A stretch of DNA of 64,000 nucleotides. Source: Luscinia megarhynchos. Taxonomy: Eukaryota; Chordata; Aves; Passeriformes; Turdidae. How positions within the stretch are numbered: position 1 is the first letter of the stretch; each line of letters starts with the position of its first letter. Of the stretch, positions 12,572 through 23,332 are shown in pieces. The stretch covers positions 17,714,330-17,778,329 of the forward strand of contig CM067566.1 of assembly GCA_034336665.1 (NCBI GenBank), given 5' to 3'. Made by a program: the position numbers and the translations under genes. Under the pieces are notes generated by a model. The model searched no databases and was not told the origin of the DNA. It worked only from the letters and a program-made list of their open reading frames with translations.

Positions 12572-13799
12572 ATTGTTATAATGTTATAATGAGAAGTTTT
12601 ACATACCTAAACTAACTTCCTTGTACTTTAATTATCAGAGTCCCTTCTGGCATCACAACACAAGCAGACATGTAATTTAAAAATAAATATATCATCTTTT
12701 AAACATAAAAATTATTAGACTCAGACACTGCCCCTGCTCTAACAAACTCTGTGCTGAGCCAATAAACTCCATGTTGTGCCCTGTACAGTGTTAAGCTTAC
12801 AGAAAGTAAACTCTTTAAAAAATCTGAAATAGGTATCAATCCCAGATAAAGTTTTATTAGTTTAAAGCTATTACAGAAATACCCTCCAAATACATGATGT
12901 GGGATTTCAGTAGAAAATTAAGGACATTTTAGTACATATATTTGACACAGGAATTGATTAACAAAGTATTTCAAAAGCACTGCTTTTGTTAAAAAAGGCT
13001 GTTGGGATCAAATGCATATGATTTGGTTTTTAAACCATCAGAAAGTTCACTGAAAAAGGCACTGAAAAAAGAATTTGAAAGCAGTAGCTTAGAATTCCAT
13101 GGAATTGCATTATTACCCCTAACACTTCCCCAGATTTATTTCCATTCCTCCAAACAAATTCTCTAGTTTTAAAAACTGTCTAGCTGGAGTACCCACAGGG
13201 ATGTTCTCAACAGGCTATTTGTTTGTTTGTGATATGTGTTGTGGGTTTTTTTTTAAATGAGTCTTCCACTCCCTTGTTCCTCATTTCTGCTCTGAAACTT
13301 TTGCTGATCTGGATCCAACTCTTGCAGAGCATCAGTTTTACTTTCCAGTCTGAGCACAGTTAAGTGAAGTCTCCCTCTAGAAACCTCTTTGTAGCTCAGC
13401 ACAGCACATCAAAACTGGAGCTGGAATCCACCACTACTTTTATGCTGCTGAGCTTGTAATAAAAATTTCAGAGAACAAAAGTAATGCATGTAGAAACCTC
13501 AGGCCCTGTCAAAAGATGGCTTACTACTTTGTTCCAAAGCAAAGCTGCACACAGTACTCACTGAAAGCTCTGCAATAAAATGCATTTATATGTACAAGCA
13601 CTTAATACTAACAACGTGTGTAGTAAACCTTTCCACAAATTTTCCTTCATTTCATGCACATCTCTATGTACCTTACAAATGGAAGGGCAGTGGTTTTAAT
13701 AGGTAAGATCTCAGGCAATTTTTTCCAGTGTGAAAGCTAAGGCACTCCTAGGAAACCATACAAGCACAACTTTTGGATGACTATATGTTTACACAGAAA
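12572..13799. other. Non-coding tract, nothing recognised
   Basis: Contains a 14-bp perfect palindrome, AATTCCATGGAATT, at 13093-13106 and otherwise no supported feature. Confidence 0.5.
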
Positions 13800-14030
13800 C
13801 CGTGACTCAACTGCCCTGCAATGAGCAGAGACATCTTCAGCTAGATCAGGTAGTTCAGAGCCCCATCCAACCTGACCTGGAATGTTTCCAGAGTTGGGAT
13901 CATCCCTCTTGGCAAACTGTTCCAGTGTTTTGCCACCCTCATTGTAAAAAATACCTTCCTCACACCTAATCTACCCACTTTTAATTTAAAATCATTACCT
14001 CCTGCCCTCTTGCAGGGAAGATGAGGGAAG
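13800..14030 (-). mobile_element. CR1 LINE, 3'-terminal fragment
   Basis: Read on the minus strand, this is the end of CR1 ORF2 followed by part of its 3' untranslated end. The frame at 13841-14095 contains the CR1 C-terminal signature VRKVFFTMRVAKHWNSLPRG followed by ETFQVRLDGALNYLI. On the plus strand the typical reverse-complement words CCCTGCAATGAGCAGAGACA and GAGCCCCATCCAACCTGACC are visible. It is 5'-truncated, as most CR1 copies are. The terminal repeats at the 3' end are degraded, so the insertion is old. It makes no functional protein. Confidence 0.93.
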
Positions 14031-17000
14031 CTGAGAGGACAGCAGCCTCCTCCTTGGTAGACAGGAATAGAACAGGAACAAGAGAGCAAATCCATTCCAG
14101 TCTCTGTGTTTATCCCCCTCTGCTTCAGTTTCAGTTTACCCTATGTGATTTGTGAGATGTGTCAGGAGGGAGGAATAACATAGGAGAGGACCACAACAGC
14201 TGAGCCTCCCCCCAGCCAAACTGGGATATATCCCTTGTCTGGGGGCTTGGCATCATGATCTCACCTGCAGCCCAGTTCATCTGACTGCTAACAGCACTGT
14301 CACTGACAGCTGTTTATGGTAAAGAGGACAAAAGTGAAAGGAATGGATATTTTAACTAGTGGGCTACATTTGCCTCTGCATCAGGAGTACATGTCTAAAA
14401 TGCAGCAGATTCCATGTATCTGCTAGAAGGAATAATACACATCAATTGCAGAGTCAAAAGGGGTCCTTCCACCTCTGATTTTACAGCCTACTCACAGGAC
14501 TAAGCACAAAAATCATGCTAAGGGATACCCTGTGGATTTGACCATCTCCAGGGACAACATGTCCACAGACCAAAGAGCAGATTAAGTTAATCTCTATGTA
14601 GGCTTTTCCCCACTATCGAGAATACACCATAGATACCAGTGTCAATTTAATATGTAAATCAGATATAATTTGAAACTTTAGTAATGTCGTTCAACCCATG
14701 TCACTGACTGAGCCACTTTCACCACAGTCACTTCCCTGAAAACCCAGCACACAAGAGAACACCCAGCAGGGAGGCAGGAATATGTGCAACAAAAAGAGCT
14801 CAGCACTCTCCAGGAAGATCTTGAGCCCAACACGTTTTCCAGTGCTATCCATCCTACTGCAAGAACTCCTCAAAGATGTCTGTGTACACCATGTACCCTT
14901 CTCTCCAGCTCAGCTGCAATTATCATAATCAGGAAAAGGAAGGCCTATGCCTTCATTGCTGGAGGAGCAAAATACACACAGTGTATGTGCTAACTTTGCC
15001 TATTTTATATATACCTTAAATTTTACTTGACATGGATACATCTCAGAATAAAACCATACCAGCAGTGAGCATGTGGGTTCAGGAACAGGCTTCTGCTTCT
15101 GATGTCCTGCACAAGACACTGCCCTTTAAAACAGCAATAATTACAAGCTGTCCCTCCTTGACAACTGCAATATAAAAATAAAACTATTAACACGCTGACA
15201 AGTCAAATTGAACAGTGATGAATAAATACCTAGATAAATATGTTAATTCCAGTAGGATGCTTCCCTCCTCCCACCATCCTGAGATGATGAAGAAAGAGGT
15301 AAGTAAGGAATCTCCCCAGGCTTTTCTTATACCATTACTTCCTATGGCTTCTACCATTAATCTCTGCTCAAAACTAAGTGATTCCAGCTTTTTATTTCTC
15401 TCTATTGGAAGTTCTTCCAGAGATCTAGTTACTTCTAAGACATATTTTCATTTCTGCCACACAGCTATTTTGAAGCACTCATTTATGCCTAAAACTTCTG
15501 GTTTACACAATTATCAGCAGAGTGCAGTTCCTGCAGGAATGTACCAATTAAATATAAACAACTGATGAAACAGCATTTGTACACCCTCTATTTCCTTCTC
15601 ACATAGGGTATCACTGTGTATTTCACACTCAAAATCTTCCACATAAAGTCTACCCAAATGCCAACCTTCCAGGAAAAGATTGCTTATTTCACAAAATGCT
15701 CTGTAAATTACTTTGATTTATGTTTCAGCTATTAACAAAATCAGCAGAAATTCTCTTCCAGACTGGATATTCAGAATATGGCCTGTAGAAAAGGTCCATT
15801 AAAGTCAGCACACAGTCATAATTTAGGGTTAAAAAAGAACAAATATGGGAAAACCTTGCTGCCACGGACTGCTGAGTGTGGATCTGGAGAGCAAAGAAGT
15901 GACAGTCCTCTAAACCTTCAAAGTTTACAAATTCCATCTTGCATTAAATTTAATGTTTTCAGTGCAAAACAGTACTGAACTTTAAGCTTTTGTGTCTGTT
16001 AAAAAGCTCTCACCCATATGGCAGCCACGCTACACCACTGAAAATATATGTGCTCATGAGTTAATTATCAACTCGATAACTAATGGCACAACAGACTCCC
16101 TGACCTATGCATGCACACACATCTATATGTACACATACATATGGGTGCCCCTGTATGCATACATGTATTTTTGCATATGTAAAGAAGCATGCATGGGAAT
16201 ACCCACTGAAATCTCCACTCTAGGTCTCATTAAAATGTCTTGAAATATTTAGCTATTACAGGATTGGGTATCTATCACTTCGAGTTGCATATTTACACAT
16301 TAAATAGTAAAATTACAAATGGTTTATTAAGTAGTTGTTCATTAGTAAGTCTTTAACCAGCAAAAGTCTGAAATTATAAGTATTTTAAGCCAACCAATGG
16401 ACAAGGATGAAATCTGTGGTTTATGAGTACTGCAAAGCAGGTCAAGGCTGCTCTGAAAATACGACACATTTCATGCTTCTTATTGAAATACTTTTTGTTC
16501 ATATTCAATGCAGCAAGTCCTATGCTCAGATTAATTTAGTTTTTGTCAATTTAGGCTATCTTATGCACTGCTGTTATTTATGATTTCATCTATTTATTGA
16601 ATAAATAAACTCAAGTTCTACAAAGCTCATATCAGAAATCACTGAGGTTTTAATGAAATACACTTTGAAAATATACAGTCTTCTGTTTGAAACAAAATTT
16701 AAAATCCTAAAGGCAGGAGCTTTAGAACATACTGCTTCTCTATTTTCAGGAACTATTTCTGGATTTTCAAAGATCTGTATCCATTTTCTGTGGTTTTCAC
16801 GCACACAATCCTTTAAAATAACCCAAATGGAACAATCCTTCTTGATAACACATTACTGGTACATAGAAGTTCTACTCAGTTTCCATTTTAGAAACCACAG
16901 TACCACATCTCTGTTTTCTCTTCCTGAATCAACTTAAGACTCAAGACTCATAAAAACCTGACTTCTTAATTTATTCATCAGCGTAAAGAAAGAAAGCTGG

Positions 17001-17757
17001 TAGTAAAATAATTAATAGTTGTTACATCTGATCCACTATAAAAAGCTTGACTTCATGAGCACATAACACTGGAATATACCAAAAATATTATCTGAATCAC
17101 ACCCCTTCCCAAATGCTGTAATAGGACAGTGCACAATTACTGTTTTAAAACTTACAAGTTTAAAATAGTGTACCAAAACTGGCAGTAGAAGCTCATAACC
17201 CCATGTGAGTGGTTAGTGTCCTGCCTCTGGCCCATCTGGAAGGCAGGTTGGGTGTGCTGTACAGGCTGTGCTTTAAGAGCCACCTTCTTCTCTTGAAGAA
17301 GCATCACCTTGTACAGTCTGGGATCAAACACTTTCATTTTGACTGCTGTTCTGCAATTATGAGAAAACAAGCTCCTCCACTGTGTTTGGTCCTGCTATGT
17401 AACACTCACCTTAGATTTCTTCATCAATGTATAACAACTGTGTAGGTTACAAGGCAAGTAAATGATGACCAGACCTTGACAGCAAAGGTTTCATCATGAC
17501 AAAGGAAAGACAACTGCCTCTCCAAAAAATGTTTCTCCTTCAGTGCCACCAGGTTTAGAAGAACCAGTAGGAACTGAGTAGACATTGGCTTCAAAGGCTT
17601 CAACTTGATTTGTGTAAAGAAGCTGCCAAATCATTTAGGGGTAAGCAAAACTCTAAATAAGAAACAGCAGGGAAATTGCAGCGTAAGGCATGTAATAATA
17701 TAAGAACCAAGTTGTTACCTACTACTTTTAACATAATGATGCAGCAATGGCTTTCAT
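14031..17757. other. Non-coding tract, no gene recognised
   Basis: Mostly unique DNA. It includes a GC-richer patch at about 14100-14300 and, at 16105-16195, an irregular alternating purine-pyrimidine stretch rich in CATAC and GTATGC words (a degenerate microsatellite). A frame of 116 codons at 15215-15565 has no domain. No exon is supported. Confidence 0.5.
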
Positions 17758-17888
17758 GGTGTTGTTAAGGTTGGAAAAGACCATGAGAAAGGTTAAGGCT
17801 GGAAAAGATCATTGAGCCTGGTAGCCCTGCACCACTGTGCTCACCCCTATACAATATCCCCAAGTGCCACATCCACGTACCTTCCCAT
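17758..17888 (-). mobile_element. CR1 LINE 3' end with internal duplication
   Basis: The plus strand shows GTTAAGGTTGGAAAAGACCA, then a second GTTAAGGCTGGAAAAGATCAT, then GAGCCTGG and CCCCAAGTGCCACATCCACGT. This is the reverse complement of a CR1 3' end (GATGTGGCACTTGGGG...GATCTTTTCCAACCTTAAC). The AAGGTTGGAAAAGA block occurs twice within about 35 bp, so part of the 3' end is duplicated. No reading frame is retained. Confidence 0.85.
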
Positions 17889-19748
17889 TATCATGAAAAT
17901 ACACTGCAAAAGAAACATATGAAGAATATTATTGTAATGTTATGGCTAGGAACAGCATTCTGGCTGAAAGGTAAAAAAGTTATTTTGAGGTGGGCAAGTA
18001 AAGGGAGGCATTGCTCAAAGGAATTAGCTGCTACAGAGTGTCTAAATGGAAGAATTATCAATCCAGATCATGATGTGGCAGTTTCTAATGAGAAAGGCAG
18101 GATGCAAAAATAACATCTCAGTACAACTATTAAGCTGGAATAGATGCTGTTTACTGTATTAATGTTGCCTTTACTGGTGTAAAAAAACAAAACCAGAATT
18201 GTAATAGGCCATCGTGCTCCCATCTTTTCAATTACAGAGATAGAACAATCTCAGATTCCAAAGCTAACTACAAATCAAAATTGTGTTATGTTATCTACTG
18301 AGACACAAATGGAAAATAAATACTGTTAACTGTCACTTTCCATTAGGTAACAGAAATTCAATTACATTTCAAACAAGCCTCCATGTCAACAGAATAAATC
18401 TGTTTCATAAATGAGCAGGTAACCATTTTTTATTCTAACTTCCCAAAGGGAAAAAATCAATTTTAATCACAATTGTTCATTTTTTCCCATATTAATGTTT
18501 TGAAGCGAAGTACATCATCTGACCTAATAAATACTATTGTATAGCACTAAGGTTTAGGAAAAAGCAGTGAAAAAAGGTGTTATGAAGAATTTAATTCACC
18601 TGCTGCCACATTGTGCTGTTTGGGCAGTGAAGGCTCGTGTTGCCAAACTGACCTACAGACCACCAGCTTTCCTTGCCTTCTGACTGCATCAGAAGATCAG
18701 AAACCCAAGTAAGCATCACTAACTACTGCAACAATCAAGAGTTTATAACAATGTACCAGCCACCATAAAAAGCAATGTGTTTTATCAGGATGATTACACT
18801 TCAAGAGATTGACGTAAGTAGCAAAGAAGCTTTTTGAAAAGAAAGGTCCCATCTCCCCTCAGATATGAACAGAAAATATATGTAGGGGGGATTAATTTCT
18901 TCAGAAATACAGCACTTTTGTGGATTCAAGGGAGCCTTCTCATCTGAGATATCACTAGGGTGGGGACCGGAAAATGAAGAAATCTGAAATTGGCACCTAT
19001 TTTTAAAATTCCTTTGTAAATTTTTATACCAGATCTTGGAAATATCCCATTTTACTTGCATGAGGGCCCCAGCTTGCCAGAAGCCTGTCCTGAAGCAGAG
19101 CAGGAGGCAGATTCATCATTGGAGTCTTGAGCACCAGACCTAAACACAAGATGCTAAAAAACTGGTTTGATACAAACAGCAAGAGCACTGTGACTTCAAA
19201 TTCACATCTTGTTCTCCCCATGTAGACAAGAAGAACAAAGCCCTCATTGCTTGATGTGGGAAAACACTGGCCCTGCACCCCTTTGACTGGGGTGGGAAGC
19301 CAGAACTGCAAATCAAATGTGTTTGGCAGCCCTGGGTGCCCACAAACAGTGTCAGCTGCAACTGAGACAATGAACATCCTCAGCTACACGACTGCCAACT
19401 GGCTAAGTGTCACATTGGGTCAGAGAGAGAGCAAAAATACTTTCAATGCCATGAACTTCTTTCTTTCTATGGAAGCCCATTGTGGAGCTCACAGAAGTCA
19501 CAAAATATGTGGGTTTTGTAACACAGTGGAACTAGTTCAGGAAGTGAGATTTAGCCATTAAGCAGCAGTGGTCAAAATGTTATTAAATTGGATCCCCCTC
19601 AGAGTCAACAGACAGTGCAATAAAGAATTGAAGTATGAGAGGGGCTTTTTTCCCTGAATGAGAAAATTAGGTAAAGGCTAAAGGGGAGATTAGGAAACTA
19701 AAATCCATAGAAATCTACTAAAAGTATCTTATTAGAGTCACAGGAGGC
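17889..19748. other. Non-coding tract, no gene recognised
   Basis: AT-rich, with overlapping frames at 19024-19377 (minus, 117 codons) and 19247-19561 (plus, 104 codons) that share bases and have no domain. Nothing else was recognised. Confidence 0.5.
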
Positions 19749-19794
19749 TTATATATATATAAAATATATATATTTATACATATATATATATAAA
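19749..19794. repeat. AT microsatellite, interrupted
   Basis: Three runs of alternating T and A broken by AAA, TTT and a single C. The strand is nearly self-complementary and can fold on itself. Length polymorphism is expected. Confidence 0.9.
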
Positions 19795-19837
19795 GTAAAA
19801 AGTCAAGAATAAAATAGTATGGCTAAATAATAAAGCA

Positions 19838-19925
19838 CCCAAAACCAAAACAAAACAAAACTAAAAACCAAACAACAAAAAACACAAACAAACAAACAAA
19901 ACAACAAAACCAAACAAAATACCAA
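19838..19925 (+). repeat. (CAAA)n/(CAAAA)n low-complexity tract
   Basis: Almost 90 bp of A and C with one T, made of CAAA, CAAAA and CCAAA words. It begins 43 bp after the AT microsatellite. The minus-strand frame here encodes a Phe/Val/Cys-rich artefact. Confidence 0.9.
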
Positions 19926-21484
19926 CCTAAAACTAATGGGAAGAAAAGCAATAGACAAATGTCATTATATTGAGTATAAAAAGAGATTACAAGGGTGAAC
20001 AGAGTCCCCAAAACAGTCAATTACATCATATAAGTACAGTTCTGGAAGTACAGTGTCCAAACAGGACTGCTGTTCCTATTAAGCCATGTGGGTATCAACA
20101 GTTGTGTTAAGCAATTGGCCAGGAAGCTAAACTTTTTCTTGGAATCTCTATCCATCACAATTAATAATACCTGGAATAGACAACTCTCCATCACATTGCT
20201 TTTGTCAGAGACAGGATGATTAAAGAGGGTGAAATTTGACAAATTCTACTGTCTGTTCCATTCAGGACCAAGAGCCTTCCTCAGTTTCAAGCCCGTTTGC
20301 AAATCTGACCCCACTTACAGCCCATCTGTCATCATATGACTCACAGCAGAAAAAGAGACAGTATTTGAAGGTCAAGCAGAAGAGCTTATTTTGAATGTTC
20401 CAATATCATGTGCTCCACAGACTGCATGAAGTTTGGATTAGTATTTTTATCATTTCTAAGAATTTAAGGGCAGCTGGGCTGGTTCAGAACCAGGCTGAGC
20501 TCTCACCTGTTTTCTACTGTGTCCTCAGTGCCCAATCTCTGAAGAAGCCACAAATGGGCATGAATATATGATACCACCTCCTTTCAAAGTCCTTGCCTCA
20601 CCTTGCCTATTTCTAGTTGATGGAATATTCTGTTCTTGATGCTGTTTGCCTATTTTGTTACTCTCAACAGATCTCTCTTCCAATTACCTCCTCAGTATAA
20701 CCTTGAAGCATCATAAACCTTTTGTGCCCAAGAACTCGTCAGGTTTTCACAATACATGTTCCCTAAACAATATCTTAAGCTTAGCAGTTTCCAATCCCAA
20801 AGGTGGGCTGTGAAACACTGCACAAGTTCAGAAAGAAGCAAGGATCAAGAAAGTAGAGCTGACACAGCTGCATTATTATATTTCCAGCCTCGAGGATAAA
20901 ATTGTGCTCAATTAGAGCTACACAATTTTTACTCTTAACTAGAAAGAGTATTGTCTATTATCTACAACAGAAGTCATGAATCACAGAACATACAGAGTGT
21001 AAGAATTCCTTATTCCACCAGGAGTGCCCTGAGAACCTATCCATAACAGTCTGAGTAAAGAAAAGAGTGAGCAAAGGAACATTAAACAGACTGTCTCGAA
21101 ATTTCTTCATATTAATTTAGTTAGAAAACTTCGGCATGCAGTCTTTAAAGTCAAATGTTCTGGAGGGGTGGGGAAGGTCTCCAAGGGGATTCAGTCCACC
21201 TAAGATTATGTTCTGGTCTCAAAGGCAACTTGCTTCACTGAGGAATCCTTGGAGACCAGCCCTGGTAGCTACTATGCATCTCTGAGAGCATTCAGTGTGA
21301 CCCAGTCACTTACAGGTGCATTCCTGCCACGCTCTGAAAGACTAACTAAATGATTGGAAATGGGAAAGGAGGCAAAAATAACCAGTGCATGAAGCAAGCA
21401 TGTCCAAACGATCAATACTATGAAAGACACAGTTATTCATATTTACTAATAACTGAAAGCTGACATGCTATAAGTAATAAGAAT
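19926..21484. other. Non-coding tract with one inverted repeat
   Basis: No gene or known repeat was recognised apart from the inverted repeat at 21176-21257. Frames are 73 codons or shorter. Confidence 0.5.
21176..21257. repeat. Inverted repeat, 15-bp arms with a 2-nt bulge
   Basis: GGTCTCCAAGGGGATTC (21176-21192) and GAATCCTTGGAGACC (21243-21257) are exact reverse complements except for two extra G in the left arm. The loop is 50 nt. Mixed-composition arms of this length are unlikely by chance. It may be a relic of a small palindromic transposon or a structured element. Confidence 0.65.
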
Positions 21485-21960
21485 GTGAAATCTGCTGACT
21501 ACAGAGAACTATTTAGGGTAGTCAAGACTACAAAGGATTGTGAGGAACTCCAGAAGGACCTTTAAAAAACTAGGTAATTGGACAACCTGACAGCAGATGA
21601 AATTCACAGTGAAAAAAGTGCAGAGTAGGGTACACTAGAAGGAACAAATTTAAAGCCACTTGTACATACTGATGGGTTCTGAATTAGTTATAACCTCTCA
21701 GGAAAAAAGATGCAAGATTCATCACAGGAACTTCAATGAAGACATTTGCTCAATACACATGAGGGGTCAAAAAAAGTGAACAGGATGCCATGATGTATTG
21801 AGAAGGGAATACAGAATATGAAAAATATTAATATACTGCCATTTATATTGCCATCACTGCAAATTAATGACATATACTCCCCTTGAATACATTACCTCTG
21901 TCAAGAAGGACATTAAAAAATAGTCCAAAGGACATAAAGGATAAACACCCTCCTGTATCA
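21485..21960 (+). mobile_element. Old CR1-clade LINE, reverse transcriptase fragment
   Basis: From 21485 the plus-strand frame reads VKSADYRELFRVV...DCEELQKDL before a stop. This matches the reverse-transcriptase segment KFADDTKLF...DCEELQKDL of old CR1-group LINEs of sauropsids. Further on, AAGTGAACAGGATGCC, GAGAAGGGAATACAGAATAT and ACTCCCCTTGAATAC follow the same order as that family (VKKANRM...IRKGI..R.EN...LEY). The catalytic ADD motif is changed to ADY and several stops interrupt the frame, so it is long dead. It is more diverged than the neighbouring CR1 and probably a different, older subfamily. Confidence 0.85.
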
Positions 21961-22194
21961 CAGGAAAAGAAGGTTTCTAAAACAGCTGAAAAAGAAAGTT
22001 TCCTTGCAGACCGATTATTCCACTATCATTCATGTCAGCCTGGATGCTCTGAAGAAGTGCAGAACACCTAACAGCAGAAACAAGATACAGGCCAGGAAGA
22101 CCTTGTCCTTTGTTCACAAAACAGTGTCCATGCTTTTAATCAGAATTTTTAAAAACAATCACCTGTTTTTCAGAGAAAACAGCAACAGAGGCAG
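21961..22194. other. Spacer between two LINE fragments
   Basis: 234 bp not assigned with confidence. It could be a further decayed part of either neighbouring LINE or unique DNA. A frame of about 60 codons at 21883-22071 spans the boundary without a signature. Confidence 0.4.
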
Positions 22195-23192
22195 GTGACT
22201 TAGTGACCATGCACACAGGTAAGACTGAGGTACTCCATGCCTTCTTTGATCCAGTCTCCACCAGAAAGGAACTCCAGGCCTCAGCACTGAGAGGCAGAGC
22301 TGGAGGAAGAGGAGTGACTCAGGTATCCCAGAGAACTCCATCCACGGGGTCCGTGGCACCTGGCAGGCTGCATCCAAGGCTGCTCACTAAGGGGCACCTT
22401 TGGAAGGACAGGCCCCCAAGAGCTGGCAGAAGGCAAATCTGGCACCTCTCTTCAGACAGAAGTAGGGACCTCCTGAAATTCAGCACGGACAAAAGCCCTG
22501 TCCTGCCCTTGGGAAGGCACAGCCAACACAGGCTGGGCTTTGCTGGGAGGCAGCCAGTGGGAAGTGCTGGTGTGTGGAGCTGAACGTGAGCAGTGTGCTC
22601 TGGCACAAAGGCCAGCAGCTTCCTGGGCTGTGAGAGCAGGACTGCAGCCAGCAGAGGGAAGGGATGACTGCCCTGCACAGCCCTCATCAGCACTCATCCA
22701 ACCACGTCCAGAGCACCACAAATACACGAGACACAACAAAGAACAGAGGCCAACTTCAGCGGAGGGTTTCGAGACTGGTTGGGGTGTGGAGCACCAGACC
22801 TGGGGGGAGAGACTGAAGGAACAAGGCATGTTTAGCCTGGAAAACAGATGGCTTTGAGGGCACCTACCAACAGTGCCCTAGCCCCTGGGAGGAAGGTCAC
22901 TGAAGAGATTAATTTGGGGTCTTTATGGCAGAGTGTGATGGCACAGAAGACAATGGGCCTAAGGTAAATAAGAGAGCTTCAGACAGATTATAGAGTAAAA
23001 TCTTTCCCTGTAAGGACAGTCAACCCATGGAATGAGCTGGCCTTAAAGGTTTTTTAATTTTTTTCAGAAACTTTGATGATACAACTGAGTCAGTACCTGA
23101 GCAACCTGGTCTGACCTGGCCACACTGTATGAGGTTGGACAAGAGATCTCCTAAGGACTCTTTCAGACCTTTTATCCTATAATTCCCTAAGT
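22195..23192 (+). mobile_element. CR1 LINE, ORF2 3' part plus 3' end, internally deleted
   Basis: A roughly 1-kb CR1 copy. The frame at 22203-22583 contains TEVLHAFFDPVS, then GRLHPRLL, then LLKFSTDKSPVLPLGR, all CR1 ORF2 landmarks. In intact CR1 the last two lie far apart with the catalytic reverse-transcriptase core between them. Here they are about 35 codons apart, so that core is deleted. A second frame, 22540-22857, continues with QCALAQRPAASW, SALIQPRPEHH and WGERLKEQGMFSLENRW (consensus-like QCALA..., SALVRPHLEY, YEERLRELGLFSLEKRRL). After it come CCCATGGAATGAGCTGG and the 3' end with GAGGTTGGACAAGAGATCTCC. It is frame-shifted and non-functional. This explains the GC-rich character and the long opposite-strand frames here. 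Confidence 0.93.
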
Positions 23193-23332
23193 ATCACCAC
23201 CTCTGGAGGTGTTCAGAAAGCATCAAGATGTGGAATTTGGGGACTTGGTTTAGTGGTGAATATGACAGTGCTGGGTAATGGTTGGACTCAATGATCTTAG
23301 AGGTCTTTTCCAACCTTAAGTATTTAAGGATT
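23193..23332 (+). mobile_element. CR1 LINE 3' end (second copy, different subfamily)
   Basis: Begins CCACCTCTGGAGGTGTTCAG and ends GGTTGGACTCAATGATCTTA then GAGGTCTTTTCCAACCTTAA, a classic CR1 3' terminus. It directly follows the 3' end of the preceding CR1, so two 3' ends of different subfamilies lie head to tail. The wording (GATGTGGAATTTGGGGACTTGG) resembles the copy at 17758-17888 more than the preceding element. It has no coding capacity. Confidence 0.9.

Noticed and set aside
22319..22829. Minus-strand frames of about 125 codons
   Set aside because: They are antisense to the CR1 ORF2 remnant on the plus strand and have no meaning of their own.
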